Source: JACQFK01 sp964619955
GTDB taxonomy: Bacteria > Planctomycetota > MHYJ01 > JACPRB01
Length of the DNA stretch: 64,000 nt
Direction: 5' to 3'
Assembly (NCBI GenBank): GCA_964619955.1
Contig: CAZUJF010000017.1
Location: forward strand, 43,709-107,708
The position numbers and the translations under genes were made by a program. Positions 27,990 through 36,126 of this stretch are shown here, piece by piece (the first letter of the stretch is position 1; each line of letters begins with the position of its first letter). The notes under the pieces are model-generated. The model searched no databases. It was given only the letters and a program-made list of their open reading frames with translations, and was not told the origin of the DNA.

Positions 27990-30623
27990 ATGGCCGAGCC
28001 GCCCGCCCCCACGTCCCTCCGGGACCAGCTCCAGCGGGAGCGCGACGACATCCGCGCGCTTCACCGGCAGGGCGCTCTGGGCGCGCAGGTCTCCACTGCG
28101 CTATCGGATCTCTACGACCGCGTCATCGTGGCGGCGTTCCACGAGGCGATCGGCCAGCTGCCCTCCGCCGACCGGCCGCGCCTGCTCAACGGTCTCGCGC
28201 TGGTCGCCGTCGGCGGCTACGGCCGCAGCGAACTCTCCCCGCACTCCGACCTCGACCTGCTCTTCCTGCACCCGCCCCGTCCGCACCCCGCCGTGCAGGA
28301 GCTGGTCAACCGCCTGGTGCGCGGGCTCTGGGACACGGGCGTCAAGCTCTCCCAGAGCGTGCGCACGCCCGGCGACGCCGCGGCCTTCGCGCGCCGGGAC
28401 CTGCCGCACCGCACCGCGCTGACGGAGACGCGCCTCCTGGCCGGCAGCCAGGCGCTCTTCGCGGAGCTGCAGCGCGGCGTGCACCGCCTGGGGGCGTCCA
28501 CCTCGCTGAACCGCTACATCGACGCCGTCCTCGAGGAGCGCCGCAAGGAGCACCAGGACTATTTCGCCACGAGCAACCTCCTTGAGCCGAACGTCAAGAA
28601 GAGCCCCGGCGGGCTCCGCGACGTGCATCTGCTGCGCTGGATCGCCCAGCCGCGCTACGGGACGCGGGACCCCCAGATGCTGCGCGTGGGCGGGGTGCTG
28701 ACCCCCGAGGACGCCCGGACGCTCGCCGCCTCCGTCGAACTGCTCACCCGGGTCCGGAACGAACTGCACTTCCACGCCGGCGCGGCGCAGGACGTGCTCA
28801 CGCGCGACGAGCAGGTGCGCATGTCCCAGTGGCTCGGCTTCGAGACGCAGGGGGCGCTGCTCGGGGTCGAGCGCTTCATGATCCAGGTGCACCGCGCCAT
28901 GACGGGCCTGCACGACCTGGTGATGCGCTTCTGCGCGGGGGCGCGGCGGGGGAACCTGCTGCGCGCCGGCCTGAACCGGCTGCTGAGCCGGCGGATCGAG
29001 CAGCACTATCTGCTGGACCGCGAGAAGATCGCCGTCGACCCGCAGGCGGGCGCCGACGTGCTGCGCCGGGCCGACGTGCTGCTGCGCTGCTTCGACCTGG
29101 CCCGGCTGCACGGCGTCGAGGTGGCCCACGAGACCCTCGAGCGCGTGCGCGCCGCGGTGCCGGGCTGCGAGATCACCCCGGAGTCCCGCCGCCGCTTCCT
29201 CGAGATCGTGGCGGAGCCGCAGGATCTCGGCCTGCTCGTGCGCAACCTGCACCGCGTGGGACTGCTCGGACGCTTCATCCCCGCCTTCGAGCACGCGCGC
29301 TGCCTGATGCAGTTCAACCAGTACCACAAGTACACCGTCGACGAGCATTCCATCCGCGCCCTCGAGTCCGCCACGTTCCGTCTCAAGGACGCCGGCCCGG
29401 TGGGGCAGGCCTACCGGGACGTGAAGCGCAAGGACGTGCTCCATCTCGCCCTCCTGCTGCACGACATCGGCAAGGGCTACGAGGAGGACCACAGCGAGGT
29501 CGGCAAGCGCCTCGCCGAGGAGCTGTCCGTCCTGCTCGGCCTCGGCGACCACGAGCGCCAGCAGCTGGTCTTCCTCGTGCACAAGCACCTGATCATGGCG
29601 CACGCCGCGACCCGCCGCGACCTGTCGGACCCCGCCACGATCGTGCCCTTCGTGCGCTCGGTCGGGACGGTCGAGACGCTGCGCATGCTCTACCTGCTCA
29701 CGGTGGCGGACACCGACGCCGTCGCCCCCGGCAGCCTGACGTCCTGGAAGGAAAGCCTCTTCACCGAGCTCTACATGCGCTCGATGGAGGAGCTGGCGGG
29801 CGAGGCCCCGGTGGCGGACGAGCCGGCCCGGGCGGCGAAGATCCGCGCGGAGCTGCAGGCCCGCTTCCAGAAGGACTTCGACCCCGCCTGGCTCGCCGCC
29901 CAGCTCGACGCCATGCCGTTCGGATACCTGATCAAAACCCCGCCGGACGAGCTCGCCGCGCACCTGCGCGCCCAGAAGGATCTGGACCCGCAGGGCGTCC
30001 GCATCATCAGCACCTGGCTCGCCGACACCGGCCTGCTGCAATACACCGTGCTCACGCGGGACGCGCTGACGCCGGGCCTCTTCTCGAAGATCACCGGCGT
30101 GCTCGCCGCGGAGCGCTTCCGCATCGTCAACGCCGAGATCCTCACGCGCAAGGACGGCCTGGTCGTGGACAGCTTCCGCGGCGTCGACGCGGACTACCGG
30201 CGCGAACCGCCCCCGGAGCGGCGGCTCGAGGTCGCGAAGCGCATCGAGGACGTGCTGCTGGGCCGCCGGTCCCTCGAGTCCGCGGCCGCCCTGCAGGCGG
30301 GCCCGGAGCCCGCGCGGCCGACGCATCCGACGGGCAGCCCGACGCAGGTGGAGATCGACGGGGTCAGCTCCGACCGCTACACCATCGTCGAGGTCTTCGC
30401 GGACGACCGGCCCGGGCTGCTCTACACGATCGCCCGGACGCTCTTCGAGCTGGGGTTCTCGATCGGGACCGCGAAGATCGCCACCAGCCTCGACCAGGTC
30501 GTGGACGTGTTCTACGTCAGCGACCGCTCGGGGGCCAAGGTGACGGACGAGGCCCGGCTCGCCGGATTGCGCCGCCGGCTGCTGGAGGAGATCCCCTCCG
30601 CCGTCCCCGTGGCGGCACCCTGA
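27990..30623 (+). CDS. glnD: PII uridylyltransferase / uridylyl-removing enzyme
   Basis: 877-residue bifunctional nitrogen sensor. Nucleotidyltransferase motif GGYGRSELSPHSDLDLL (about residue 72), the HD domain for deuridylylation with HDIGKG (about 494), and two ACT domains at the C-terminus (LFSKITGVLAAERFRI; DRPGLLYTIARTLFELG) that bind glutamine. ATG 27990 is preferred over TTG 27984. It modifies the two GlnK proteins encoded just upstream. All domains are complete. Confidence 0.96.
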   Translation: MAEPPAPTSLRDQLQRERDDIRALHRQGALGAQVSTALSDLYDRVIVAAFHEAIGQLPSADRPRLLNGLALVAVGGYGRSELSPHSDLDLLFLHPPRPHPAVQELVNRLVRGLWDTGVKLSQSVRTPGDAAAFARRDLPHRTALTETRLLAGSQALFAELQRGVHRLGASTSLNRYIDAVLEERRKEHQDYFATSNLLEPNVKKSPGGLRDVHLLRWIAQPRYGTRDPQMLRVGGVLTPEDARTLAASVELLTRVRNELHFHAGAAQDVLTRDEQVRMSQWLGFETQGALLGVERFMIQVHRAMTGLHDLVMRFCAGARRGNLLRAGLNRLLSRRIEQHYLLDREKIAVDPQAGADVLRRADVLLRCFDLARLHGVEVAHETLERVRAAVPGCEITPESRRRFLEIVAEPQDLGLLVRNLHRVGLLGRFIPAFEHARCLMQFNQYHKYTVDEHSIRALESATFRLKDAGPVGQAYRDVKRKDVLHLALLLHDIGKGYEEDHSEVGKRLAEELSVLLGLGDHERQQLVFLVHKHLIMAHAATRRDLSDPATIVPFVRSVGTVETLRMLYLLTVADTDAVAPGSLTSWKESLFTELYMRSMEELAGEAPVADEPARAAKIRAELQARFQKDFDPAWLAAQLDAMPFGYLIKTPPDELAAHLRAQKDLDPQGVRIISTWLADTGLLQYTVLTRDALTPGLFSKITGVLAAERFRIVNAEILTRKDGLVVDSFRGVDADYRREPPPERRLEVAKRIEDVLLGRRSLESAAALQAGPEPARPTHPTGSPTQVEIDGVSSDRYTIVEVFADDRPGLLYTIARTLFELGFSIGTAKIATSLDQVVDVFYVSDRSGAKVTDEARLAGLRRRLLEEIPSAVPVAAP

Positions 30624-30628
30624 GCCGC

Positions 30629-30657
30629 TGGACAGCCGCCCCCGGGGCCGATAAAAT
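30629..30657 (+). promoter_or_regulatory. Sigma-70 type promoter of greA, apparently leaderless
   Basis: TGGACA, 17-base spacer, TAAAAT. The -10 box ends 9 bases before the greA ATG, so transcription should start within 2-4 bases of the start codon. No ribosome binding site is present between them. Confidence 0.65.
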
Positions 30658-30666
30658 AGGCCGCTT

Positions 30667-31137
30667 ATGAGCCGAATCCCCATGACCCCCGAAGGGTACG
30701 AGCAGGCGAAGAAGCAGCTCGACCATCTCAAGTACGTCGAGATGCCGCGCGTGCAGAAGGCCCTCCAGGAGGCCCGCGAGATGGGCGACCTTTCGGAGAA
30801 CGCCGAGTTCGACGCCGCCCGCACCGAGCTCTGGAACCTCGACCAGCGCATCGCCGACATGGAATCCAAGGTCTCCCTCGCCGAAGTCATCGACGCGAAG
30901 AGCCTGAAACTCGACACGATCGCCATCGGGGCCTTCGTGAAGATCGAGGACCTCAAGACCCGCCGCAGCGACGAATTCCTCCTCGTGGGAGAGGGGGAGA
31001 GCCGCGAGAAGGTCGACACCGTCTCCGTGACCTCGCCGCTGGGGGCCGCCCTCATCGGGAAGAAGGTCGGCGAGAAGACCGAGGTGCAGGCCCCGCGCGG
31101 CCTCGTCCAGTACAAGATCGTCTCCTTCAAATTCTGA
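30667..31137 (+). CDS. greA: Transcription elongation factor GreA
   Basis: 156 residues. The N-terminal coiled-coil finger carries the acidic tip (EMGDLSENAEFDAA) that enters the RNA polymerase secondary channel and stimulates transcript cleavage. The C-terminal FKBP-like domain ends with APRGLVQYKIVSF. Likely leaderless because the -10 box lies only 9 bases upstream. queF follows after 10 bases. Confidence 0.95.
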   Translation: MSRIPMTPEGYEQAKKQLDHLKYVEMPRVQKALQEAREMGDLSENAEFDAARTELWNLDQRIADMESKVSLAEVIDAKSLKLDTIAIGAFVKIEDLKTRRSDEFLLVGEGESREKVDTVSVTSPLGAALIGKKVGEKTEVQAPRGLVQYKIVSFKF

Positions 31138-31147
31138 GCGCCGGCCG

Positions 31148-31561
31148 ATGACGCCGCGCAAGACCTACCGGAACGCCGCGGCCGCGGGGCTCGACGCGAA
31201 GCTGCCCCGCGTGGAGACCTTCGCCAGCCAGTTCCCGCGCACCCAGATCACCATCGTCGATCCGGAATACAACGCCATCTGCCCCAAGACCGGCCTGCCG
31301 GATTTCGGCACGATCACGATCGTCTACGAGCCCGACCGGCGCATCCTCGAATTGAAGTCCTTCAAGGGCTACATGAACGCCTACCGCGACCTCGGCATCT
31401 TCTACGAGAACGCGGTCAACCGGATCCTCCGGGACCTCGCGGCCGCGTGCCGTCCGGTCTGGATGACGGTTTCGGCGGAATTCAACGCCCGCGGGGGCAT
31501 CCGGTCCCGGGTCGACGTCCGTTACGACCGGCCCCCAACAACTGCGCGCCGGACGGTGTAA
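31148..31561 (+). CDS. queF: NADPH-dependent preQ0 reductase QueF (short type)
   Basis: 137 residues. The short, unimodular QueF reduces 7-cyano-7-deazaguanine to preQ1 in queuosine tRNA modification. The catalytic Cys is in CPKTGLPDFG, the substrate motif ELKSFKGYMNAYRD and the Glu in FYENAVN are present. Directly downstream of greA and upstream of a GntR-type regulator. No other queuosine genes are nearby. Confidence 0.93.
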   Translation: MTPRKTYRNAAAAGLDAKLPRVETFASQFPRTQITIVDPEYNAICPKTGLPDFGTITIVYEPDRRILELKSFKGYMNAYRDLGIFYENAVNRILRDLAAACRPVWMTVSAEFNARGGIRSRVDVRYDRPPTTARRTV

Positions 31562-31585
31562 GGTCATTGCTGGGAGGAGACAACG

Positions 31586-31978
31586 ATGCCTGCGACGACG
31601 GCGATCGACTTCACGCGGCTGGCGCTCCGCAAGGACCTCCCGGCGCACCGGCAGATCGCGGCCTACCTCAAGACGATCATCGCGCTGGGCCAGGCGCTCG
31701 CGGGCGACCTGCTGCCCGCCCCCTCGGCCCTGGCGGCGCGGATCCGCAGCAGCGCGGCCGAGGTGAAGAAGGCCTACGGCGAGCTCGTGGGCCGCGGCTT
31801 CCTCGAGGTCGAGGGCGCGAAGTGGCGCATCTCGGACGGCCACAGCGCCGTCGGGTCCGCCCGCGAGGCGGAGGAGCTCTGCGGCCGCCTCTGGGAGCTG
31901 GTCGCGGAGGCCCGGCGCGTCGGCTTCTCGAAGGCCGAGCTCCAGCGCATCTTCGAACAACTCCTCGCGCGCGCCTAG
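31586..31978 (+). CDS. GntR-family transcription regulator, YhcF/YtrA-like
   Basis: 130 residues. The N-terminal winged helix-turn-helix shows the GntR pattern (LPAHRQIAAYLKTII, LLPAPSALAARI, VKKAYGELVGRGFLE). The C-terminal part is a short helical extension, as in the YtrA subfamily, without a ligand domain. ATG 31586 with GGGAGGAG upstream. The target is unknown; ABC transporter operons are the usual targets of YtrA proteins but none is adjacent. Confidence 0.85.
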   Translation: MPATTAIDFTRLALRKDLPAHRQIAAYLKTIIALGQALAGDLLPAPSALAARIRSSAAEVKKAYGELVGRGFLEVEGAKWRISDGHSAVGSAREAEELCGRLWELVAEARRVGFSKAELQRIFEQLLARA

Positions 31979-32004
31979 CCCCCTCCATCGGTTATCCTGT
32001 CGGC

Positions 32005-33408
32005 GTGGAACTCCACCCCTCCGTCCTTCGCATCGCCCGCTCCGTGCGCGAGGCGGGCGGCCGCGCCTACCTCGCGGGCGGCCTCGTCCGCGACGAACTG
32101 CGCCTGGGCGACCGCATGCCCGCGCCCCGCGACTACGATCTCGAGGTCTACGGGGTCGAGGCCCCGGCGCTGCGGGAGCTCCTCTCGCGCGTCGGCCGGG
32201 TCGATGCGGTGGGCGAGTCGTTCACGGTCTACAAACTCGCCTTCGGGGAGGGGAAGGACCGCGTCGAGGTCGACGTCAGCCTGCCGCGGCGGGACTCGAA
32301 GACGGGATCCGGCCACAAGGGCTTCCGCGTCTCCGGCGATCCCCGGATGAGCGTCGAAGAGGCTTCGCGGCGCCGCGACTTCACGGTCAACGCGATGCTG
32401 CGGGATCCGCTGGGCGGGGACCTCATCGACCCCTGGGGCGGACGGGCGGATCTCCAGGCCCGTCTCCTGCGCGCCGTCGACCCCGCGACGTTCGGGGAGG
32501 ATTCCCTGCGCGTGCTCCGGGGCGCCCAGTTCGCGGCGCGCTTCGGGTTCTCGATGGCCCCGGAGACGGTGGCGCTCTGCCGCTCGATCCCGCTGGACGA
32601 TCTCCCCTCCGAGCGGATCTGGGGGGAGGTCGAGAAGCTGCTGCTACGGGCGGAGCGGCCCTCGCTGGGGCTCGCGGTCGCGCTCGACACGGGGGTCATC
32701 CCGCGCCTGTTTCCCGATCTTCAGGCGCTGGTGGGCTGTCCCCAGGAGCCCGCCTGGCATCCCGAGGGGGACGTCTGGGTGCACACGCTGCAGGCGGTGG
32801 ATCTCGCGGCGGGCCTGGTCGCGGATCTGCCGCATCCCAAGAGGGCGGCCGTGCTGCTGGCGGAGCTCTGCCACGACCTGGGCAAGCCGCCGACCACGAA
32901 GCTGATGGACGGCCGCATCCGTTCCCTCGACCACGAGGAGGCCGGGGTCGCGCCCACGGAGCGGGTGCTGTCCCGCCTGAACGTGCACACGCTGGACGGC
33001 TACGACGTGCGCCGCCAGGTGATCGCGCTGGTCGCGAACCACCTGAAGCCGGGCCTGTTCTACGAGGAACGGGAGCGGATCGGCGACGGCGCGTTCCGGA
33101 GGCTGGCGCTGAAGTGCGAGCTCGACCTGCTCTACCGGGTGGCGAAGGCGGACTCGCTCGGGCGCCGCGCGCCGGGGGCGAAGGAGCCGGGCTCGGCGGC
33201 GCAGGAATGGTTTCTCGAGCGGGCGCGCGCGCTGGCCGTCGAGAAGTCGGGCCCGAAACCCCTGCTGCTGGGCCGGCACCTGCTGGAGCTGGGGCTCACC
33301 CCGGGCCCGCGCATCGGCGAGATCGTGGAGAAGATCTACCAGCTGCAGCTGGACGGCTCGGTGACGACGCTCGACGAGGCCCGCGCGGCCGCGCGCCGGC
33401 TGGTCTAG
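32005..33408 (+). CDS. cca: CCA-adding enzyme / tRNA nucleotidyltransferase with HD domain
   Basis: 467 residues. Class II polymerase head: AGGLVRDELRLG, the metal pair in RDYDLEVYG, then RRRDFTVNAML and DSLRVLRGAQFAARF. A C-terminal HD domain (ELCHDLGKP, about 290) gives a layout like the multifunctional CCA enzymes. It repairs or adds the 3' CCA of tRNA, although all tRNAs in this window encode CCA. GTG 32005 lies 6 bases after TATCCT, so it may be leaderless. The stop overlaps the convergent citramalate synthase gene in the shared tetranucleotide CTAG. Confidence 0.88.
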   Translation: MELHPSVLRIARSVREAGGRAYLAGGLVRDELRLGDRMPAPRDYDLEVYGVEAPALRELLSRVGRVDAVGESFTVYKLAFGEGKDRVEVDVSLPRRDSKTGSGHKGFRVSGDPRMSVEEASRRRDFTVNAMLRDPLGGDLIDPWGGRADLQARLLRAVDPATFGEDSLRVLRGAQFAARFGFSMAPETVALCRSIPLDDLPSERIWGEVEKLLLRAERPSLGLAVALDTGVIPRLFPDLQALVGCPQEPAWHPEGDVWVHTLQAVDLAAGLVADLPHPKRAAVLLAELCHDLGKPPTTKLMDGRIRSLDHEEAGVAPTERVLSRLNVHTLDGYDVRRQVIALVANHLKPGLFYEERERIGDGAFRRLALKCELDLLYRVAKADSLGRRAPGAKEPGSAAQEWFLERARALAVEKSGPKPLLLGRHLLELGLTPGPRIGEIVEKIYQLQLDGSVTTLDEARAAARRLV

Positions 33409-35003
33409 ACCTTCGCCGTCTTGGCCGTCTGGGCGCGGCGCGCGTCGAGGCGGAGCTTGTACTCCACCGAGTCGACGAGCGCCTGCCACGAGGCCTCGAT
33501 GATGTTGGTCCCGACGCCGACGGTGCCCCAGGTGTCGTGGCCGTCCCCCGACGTGATGAGGACCCGCGTCTTGGCCGAGGTCCCCAGCGTGCCCTCGAGG
33601 ATGCGGACCTTGTAGTCGCGCAGCGACATGGATTTCAGGTTCGGGTAGAAGTCCTCGAGCGCCTTGCGGAGCGCGGCGTCGAGTGCGCTGACGGGGCCGT
33701 TGCCCTCGGCGGCGGTGTGCTCGGGCACGTCCTTCACGCTCAGCTTGATGGTGGCCTCCGAGAGCGTCTGGTTGCCGCCGCGCTTCTCGACGATGACGCG
33801 CCAGGCCTCCAGGTCGAAGGCGGGCTGGTGGCGCCCCGTGGCGCGGTCCATGAGCAGCTCGAACGACGCCTCGGCGCCCTCGAACTCGTAGCCCTGGTTC
33901 TCGAGCTCCTTGAGCGTCTCCAGGATCTGCCGGGTCTCGGGGGTGTTCTTGCCGAGGTCCAGCCCGCGCTGCGCGGCCTTCCAGAGCACGTTCGACTGGC
34001 CGGCGAGCTCCGAGACCAGCACCCGGCGGTGGTTGCCCACGAGCTCGGGGTTCACGTGTTCGTAGGTCTCGGGGTGTTTGGTGACGGCGGAGACGTGCAT
34101 GCCCCCCTTGTGGGCGAAGGCGGAGTCGCCGACGTAGGGCTGGTGGGTCCACGGCTGGTGGTTGTACATCTCCGACACGAAGCGCGAGAGTTCGCGCAGG
34201 CCGGAGAGGGACTCGGCGGGCACGGCCTCGCACTTCAGCTTGAGCATGAGGTCGGGGATGACCGAGCAGAGGTTGGCGTTGCCGCAGCGCTCGCCGACGC
34301 CGTTGATGGTGCCCTGGACGTGCTCCGCCCCCTCGAGCACGGCGATGAGGGAGTTGGCCACGGCGCATTCGCCGTCGTTGTGGACGTGGATGCCGAGGGG
34401 CGCCTTGACGCGGCGGCGGACGTCGCGCACGATCTCGCCGACTTCGTGCGGCAGGGTGCCGCCGTTGGTGTCGCAGAGGACGAGGCAGACGGCGCCGGCG
34501 GCCTCGGCGGCCTCCAGCGTCTTCAGGGCGTAGTCCCGGTTGCCCTTGTAGCCGTCGAAGAAGTGCTCGGCGTCGTAGATCACCTCCTCGAAGTGGGGCT
34601 TCAGGAAGGCGACGGACTCGCGGATCATGGCGAGGTTCTCGTCGAGCGTGGTGTTGAGGGCCTCGATGACCTGGAAATCCCAGCTTTTTCCGTAGATGGT
34701 GGCGACGTTCGCCCTGGACTCGACCAGGCGCCGCAGGTTCGTGTCCTGGTCGGCGGGCGTGTTCGGCCGCCGGGTGGACCCGAAGCAGGCGAGCTTCGCG
34801 TTTTTGAGCGGGACGGACTGCATCTCCTGGAAGAAGCGGACGTCCTTGGGGTTGGAACCGGGCCAGCCGCCTTCGATGTAATGGACGCCGAATTCGTCCA
34901 GCCGCCGGGCGATGCGGACCTTGTCTTCCATCGAGAAGTTGACGCCTTCGCCCTGGGTGCCGTCGCGGAGGGTCGTGTCGTAGATCTTGACGAGCCGGGC
35001 CAT
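33405..35003 (-). CDS. cimA: (R)-citramalate synthase
   Basis: 532 residues. The HMGL-like barrel motif IYDTTLRDGTQGEG at the N-terminus and HVHNDGECAVANSL identify the isopropylmalate/citramalate synthase family; the D-GTQGEG form and a C-terminal LeuA dimer regulatory domain (GTLGTSAKTRVLI) match CimA. It condenses acetyl-CoA and pyruvate in the threonine-independent isoleucine route. ATG 35003 is preferred to TTG 35015 because GGAGG lies 5 bases upstream. It converges on cca with a 4-base overlap. Confidence 0.93.
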   Translation of the reverse strand: MARLVKIYDTTLRDGTQGEGVNFSMEDKVRIARRLDEFGVHYIEGGWPGSNPKDVRFFQEMQSVPLKNAKLACFGSTRRPNTPADQDTNLRRLVESRANVATIYGKSWDFQVIEALNTTLDENLAMIRESVAFLKPHFEEVIYDAEHFFDGYKGNRDYALKTLEAAEAAGAVCLVLCDTNGGTLPHEVGEIVRDVRRRVKAPLGIHVHNDGECAVANSLIAVLEGAEHVQGTINGVGERCGNANLCSVIPDLMLKLKCEAVPAESLSGLRELSRFVSEMYNHQPWTHQPYVGDSAFAHKGGMHVSAVTKHPETYEHVNPELVGNHRRVLVSELAGQSNVLWKAAQRGLDLGKNTPETRQILETLKELENQGYEFEGAEASFELLMDRATGRHQPAFDLEAWRVIVEKRGGNQTLSEATIKLSVKDVPEHTAAEGNGPVSALDAALRKALEDFYPNLKSMSLRDYKVRILEGTLGTSAKTRVLITSGDGHDTWGTVGVGTNIIEASWQALVDSVEYKLRLDARRAQTAKTAKV

Positions 35004-35248
35004 GGAAGCCTCCAAGGATGAAGAGGCCGGTGGGCCTCAAAGGTTCATTGAATCGAAGGGTGACGCCGCCGGATCACGAGCGGGGCGGGCCTAGAGTTTG
35101 TCCGAGCCCGGCCCGTGGCCGGTAATTCGGAACGCCGGGCGGCCCGTGAGGAAGCTCATTTCAGCGGCATTGAGGATGACCGAAAGGGGCCTCGAATTCA
35201 AGGGGGATTCGCCCCGCGCGGGTGTATAGCAGAAGTGAGGAGATCTTC

Positions 35249-35776
35249 ATGAGAATCGCGACGGGATTGCTCGGGGTCTGGCTTTCGTGTCTCCCGGCGG
35301 CGGCCGTCCAGGACGGGCCGCAGGTCCGCATGGTGGCGGAGTTCGACGAGGTCTGAGGTCCCGCCTGCATCGAGGCCCTGGAGAAGGGCCTGCGGCGCCT
35401 GGACGGCGTCGTGACGGCGAAGGAAGGCAGGGACAAGTGGCACTACGACGTGACGGTGAAGGAGGGCAAGGCCCTGCTGCCCGCGCATCTGGAGAGGATG
35501 CTGGAGGAGATGAAGAAGTCGAGCGGCGGGGATCTGGACTTCCCGCTGCTGAGCCTCGTCGTCTCGGGCTTGAGCGGCAAGGTCTCCCGGGAGGGGGACG
35601 GGGTCAGCTTCGAGGCCCGCGGTTCCGGTCAGAAGTACCGCCTGACGGGGGACGCCGGCCTGAAGGGGCTGCTGGATTCCGGGAAGACGCTGCTGACGCT
35701 GTCGGGGAGGCTGACCCAGCCCAAGGGGGGGCTTCCGGTGCTGGAGCTGACGGAGGCGAAAGATTCCACCAAGTGA
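35249..35776 (+). CDS. Putative selenoprotein: exported HMA-like protein with in-frame UGA at codon 36
   Basis: Read through the TGA at 35354-35356 the frame gives 175 residues: a signal peptide (MRIATGLLGVWLSCLPAAAVQ), then DEV-U-GPACIEALEKGLRRLDGV, which resembles the metal-binding loop and first helix of HMA/MerP-type domains, where Cys residues sit in this place. The 3' part is in the same frame with matching codon bias. AGGAG lies 6 bases before the ATG. A hairpin that fits the bacterial SECIS rules begins 4 bases after the TGA (35361-35395). Alternatives are a nonsense mutation or a gene that starts after the TGA, but the signal peptide and start signals belong to the first part. No selAB genes lie in the window. 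Confidence 0.65.
35361..35395 (+). other. SECIS-like hairpin after the in-frame UGA of the HMA-like gene
   Basis: CCGC, an 8-base internal loop, then AGGCCCT pairing with AGGGCCT around the loop GGAGA, and GCGG closing. The loop starts 23 bases after the UGA, and its first base is G, both as bacterial SECIS elements require (16-37 bases; G in the first two loop positions). Chance stems are common in GC-rich DNA. Confidence 0.5.
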
Positions 35777-35901
35777 AAAAAGACGGGCTATACTTGGATT
35801 CAACAGTCCGCTGTGGGGGTAAAGATACGCCGGTCGACGGGTCAAGAGGGGGCCCCGGCCGTAATTATGGCGGATACCCCTGGCGGGGAAGGAGGTGATC
35901 C

Positions 35902-35940
35902 TTGGCGTTCGGTGTTTGTATTCGGAGGCTCTCCGCATAG
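35902..35940 (+). CDS. Possible 12-codon leader peptide
   Basis: TTG start and TAG stop enclose 12 codons (MAFGVCIRRLSA). The only reason to list it is the ribosome binding site AAGGAGGTGATCC, a complete match to the 16S rRNA tail, at optimal spacing. It lies within the small RNA candidate, and the segments that switch pairing partner overlap its last codons, so translation could influence the fold. Confidence 0.25.
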   Translation: MAFGVCIRRLSA

Positions 35941-35994
35941 AGAGCAGGCGTGCTCTCGCCTGAGCGGGGGCCCTGAATCATCGCAGTAATCCCT

Positions 35995-36029
35995 GAGGCC
36001 CGGATCGAAAGGTCCGGGCCTCTTTTTTT
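35995..36029 (+). terminator. Rho-independent terminator
   Basis: GAGGCCCGGA and TCCGGGCCTC form a perfect 10-bp stem with an 8-base loop, followed by seven T. It is the clearest intrinsic terminator in the window on the plus strand and ends the small RNA candidate. Confidence 0.9.
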
Positions 36030-36035
36030 CTGAAA

Positions 36036-36114
36036 CCACCCCCAACAAAACAGACGGTCTACTTTGTTGCCCGCGAGAGGCAACAAAGTAGACCGTCTGT
36101 TTTGTTGGAGGTGG
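36036..36114. repeat. Perfect 30-bp palindromic repeat, copy 2
   Basis: Two 30-base arms (36042-36071 and 36079-36108) pair perfectly around CGCGAGA; a single mismatch and five further pairs extend it. Compared with copy 1 at 25834, the outer block CCAACAAAACAG and the inner block CTTTGTTGCC are the same, while three of the eight middle bases differ and each change is matched in the opposite arm. Confidence 0.85.
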
Positions 36115-36126
36115 TAATCTCGGGGA

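Larger units (their letters stand above)
35791..36029 (+). ncRNA. Structured small RNA or terminated leader, about 230 nt
   Basis: A TATACT box at 35791-35796 would start RNA near 35802; a strong terminator ends it at about 36029. Between them are several stems: GGGGTA/TACCCC, AAGGA/TCCTT, GCTCTC/GAGAGC and AGGCG/CGCCT. The GAGAGC segment can pair with either of two flanking GCTCTC copies, so two structures exclude each other. A 12-codon reading frame (TTG 35902 to TAG 35940) has an unusually complete ribosome binding site, AAGGAGGTGATCC, 6 bases upstream. It may be an independent sRNA or an attenuated leader; I do not recognise a known riboswitch or a convincing 6S RNA fold. Confidence 0.45.

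Noticed and set aside
35249..35356. Simple nonsense pseudogene
   Set aside because: Considered for the HMA-like gene, but the frame, codon bias and a SECIS-like hairpin continue without other damage, and a second gene shows the same situation at a catalytic Cys.
35791..36029. 6S RNA
   Set aside because: A partial pairing of the two ends (GGATT/AATCC and CTGTG/CGCAG) is possible, but there is no long double-stranded arm with a central bubble as 6S RNA has.
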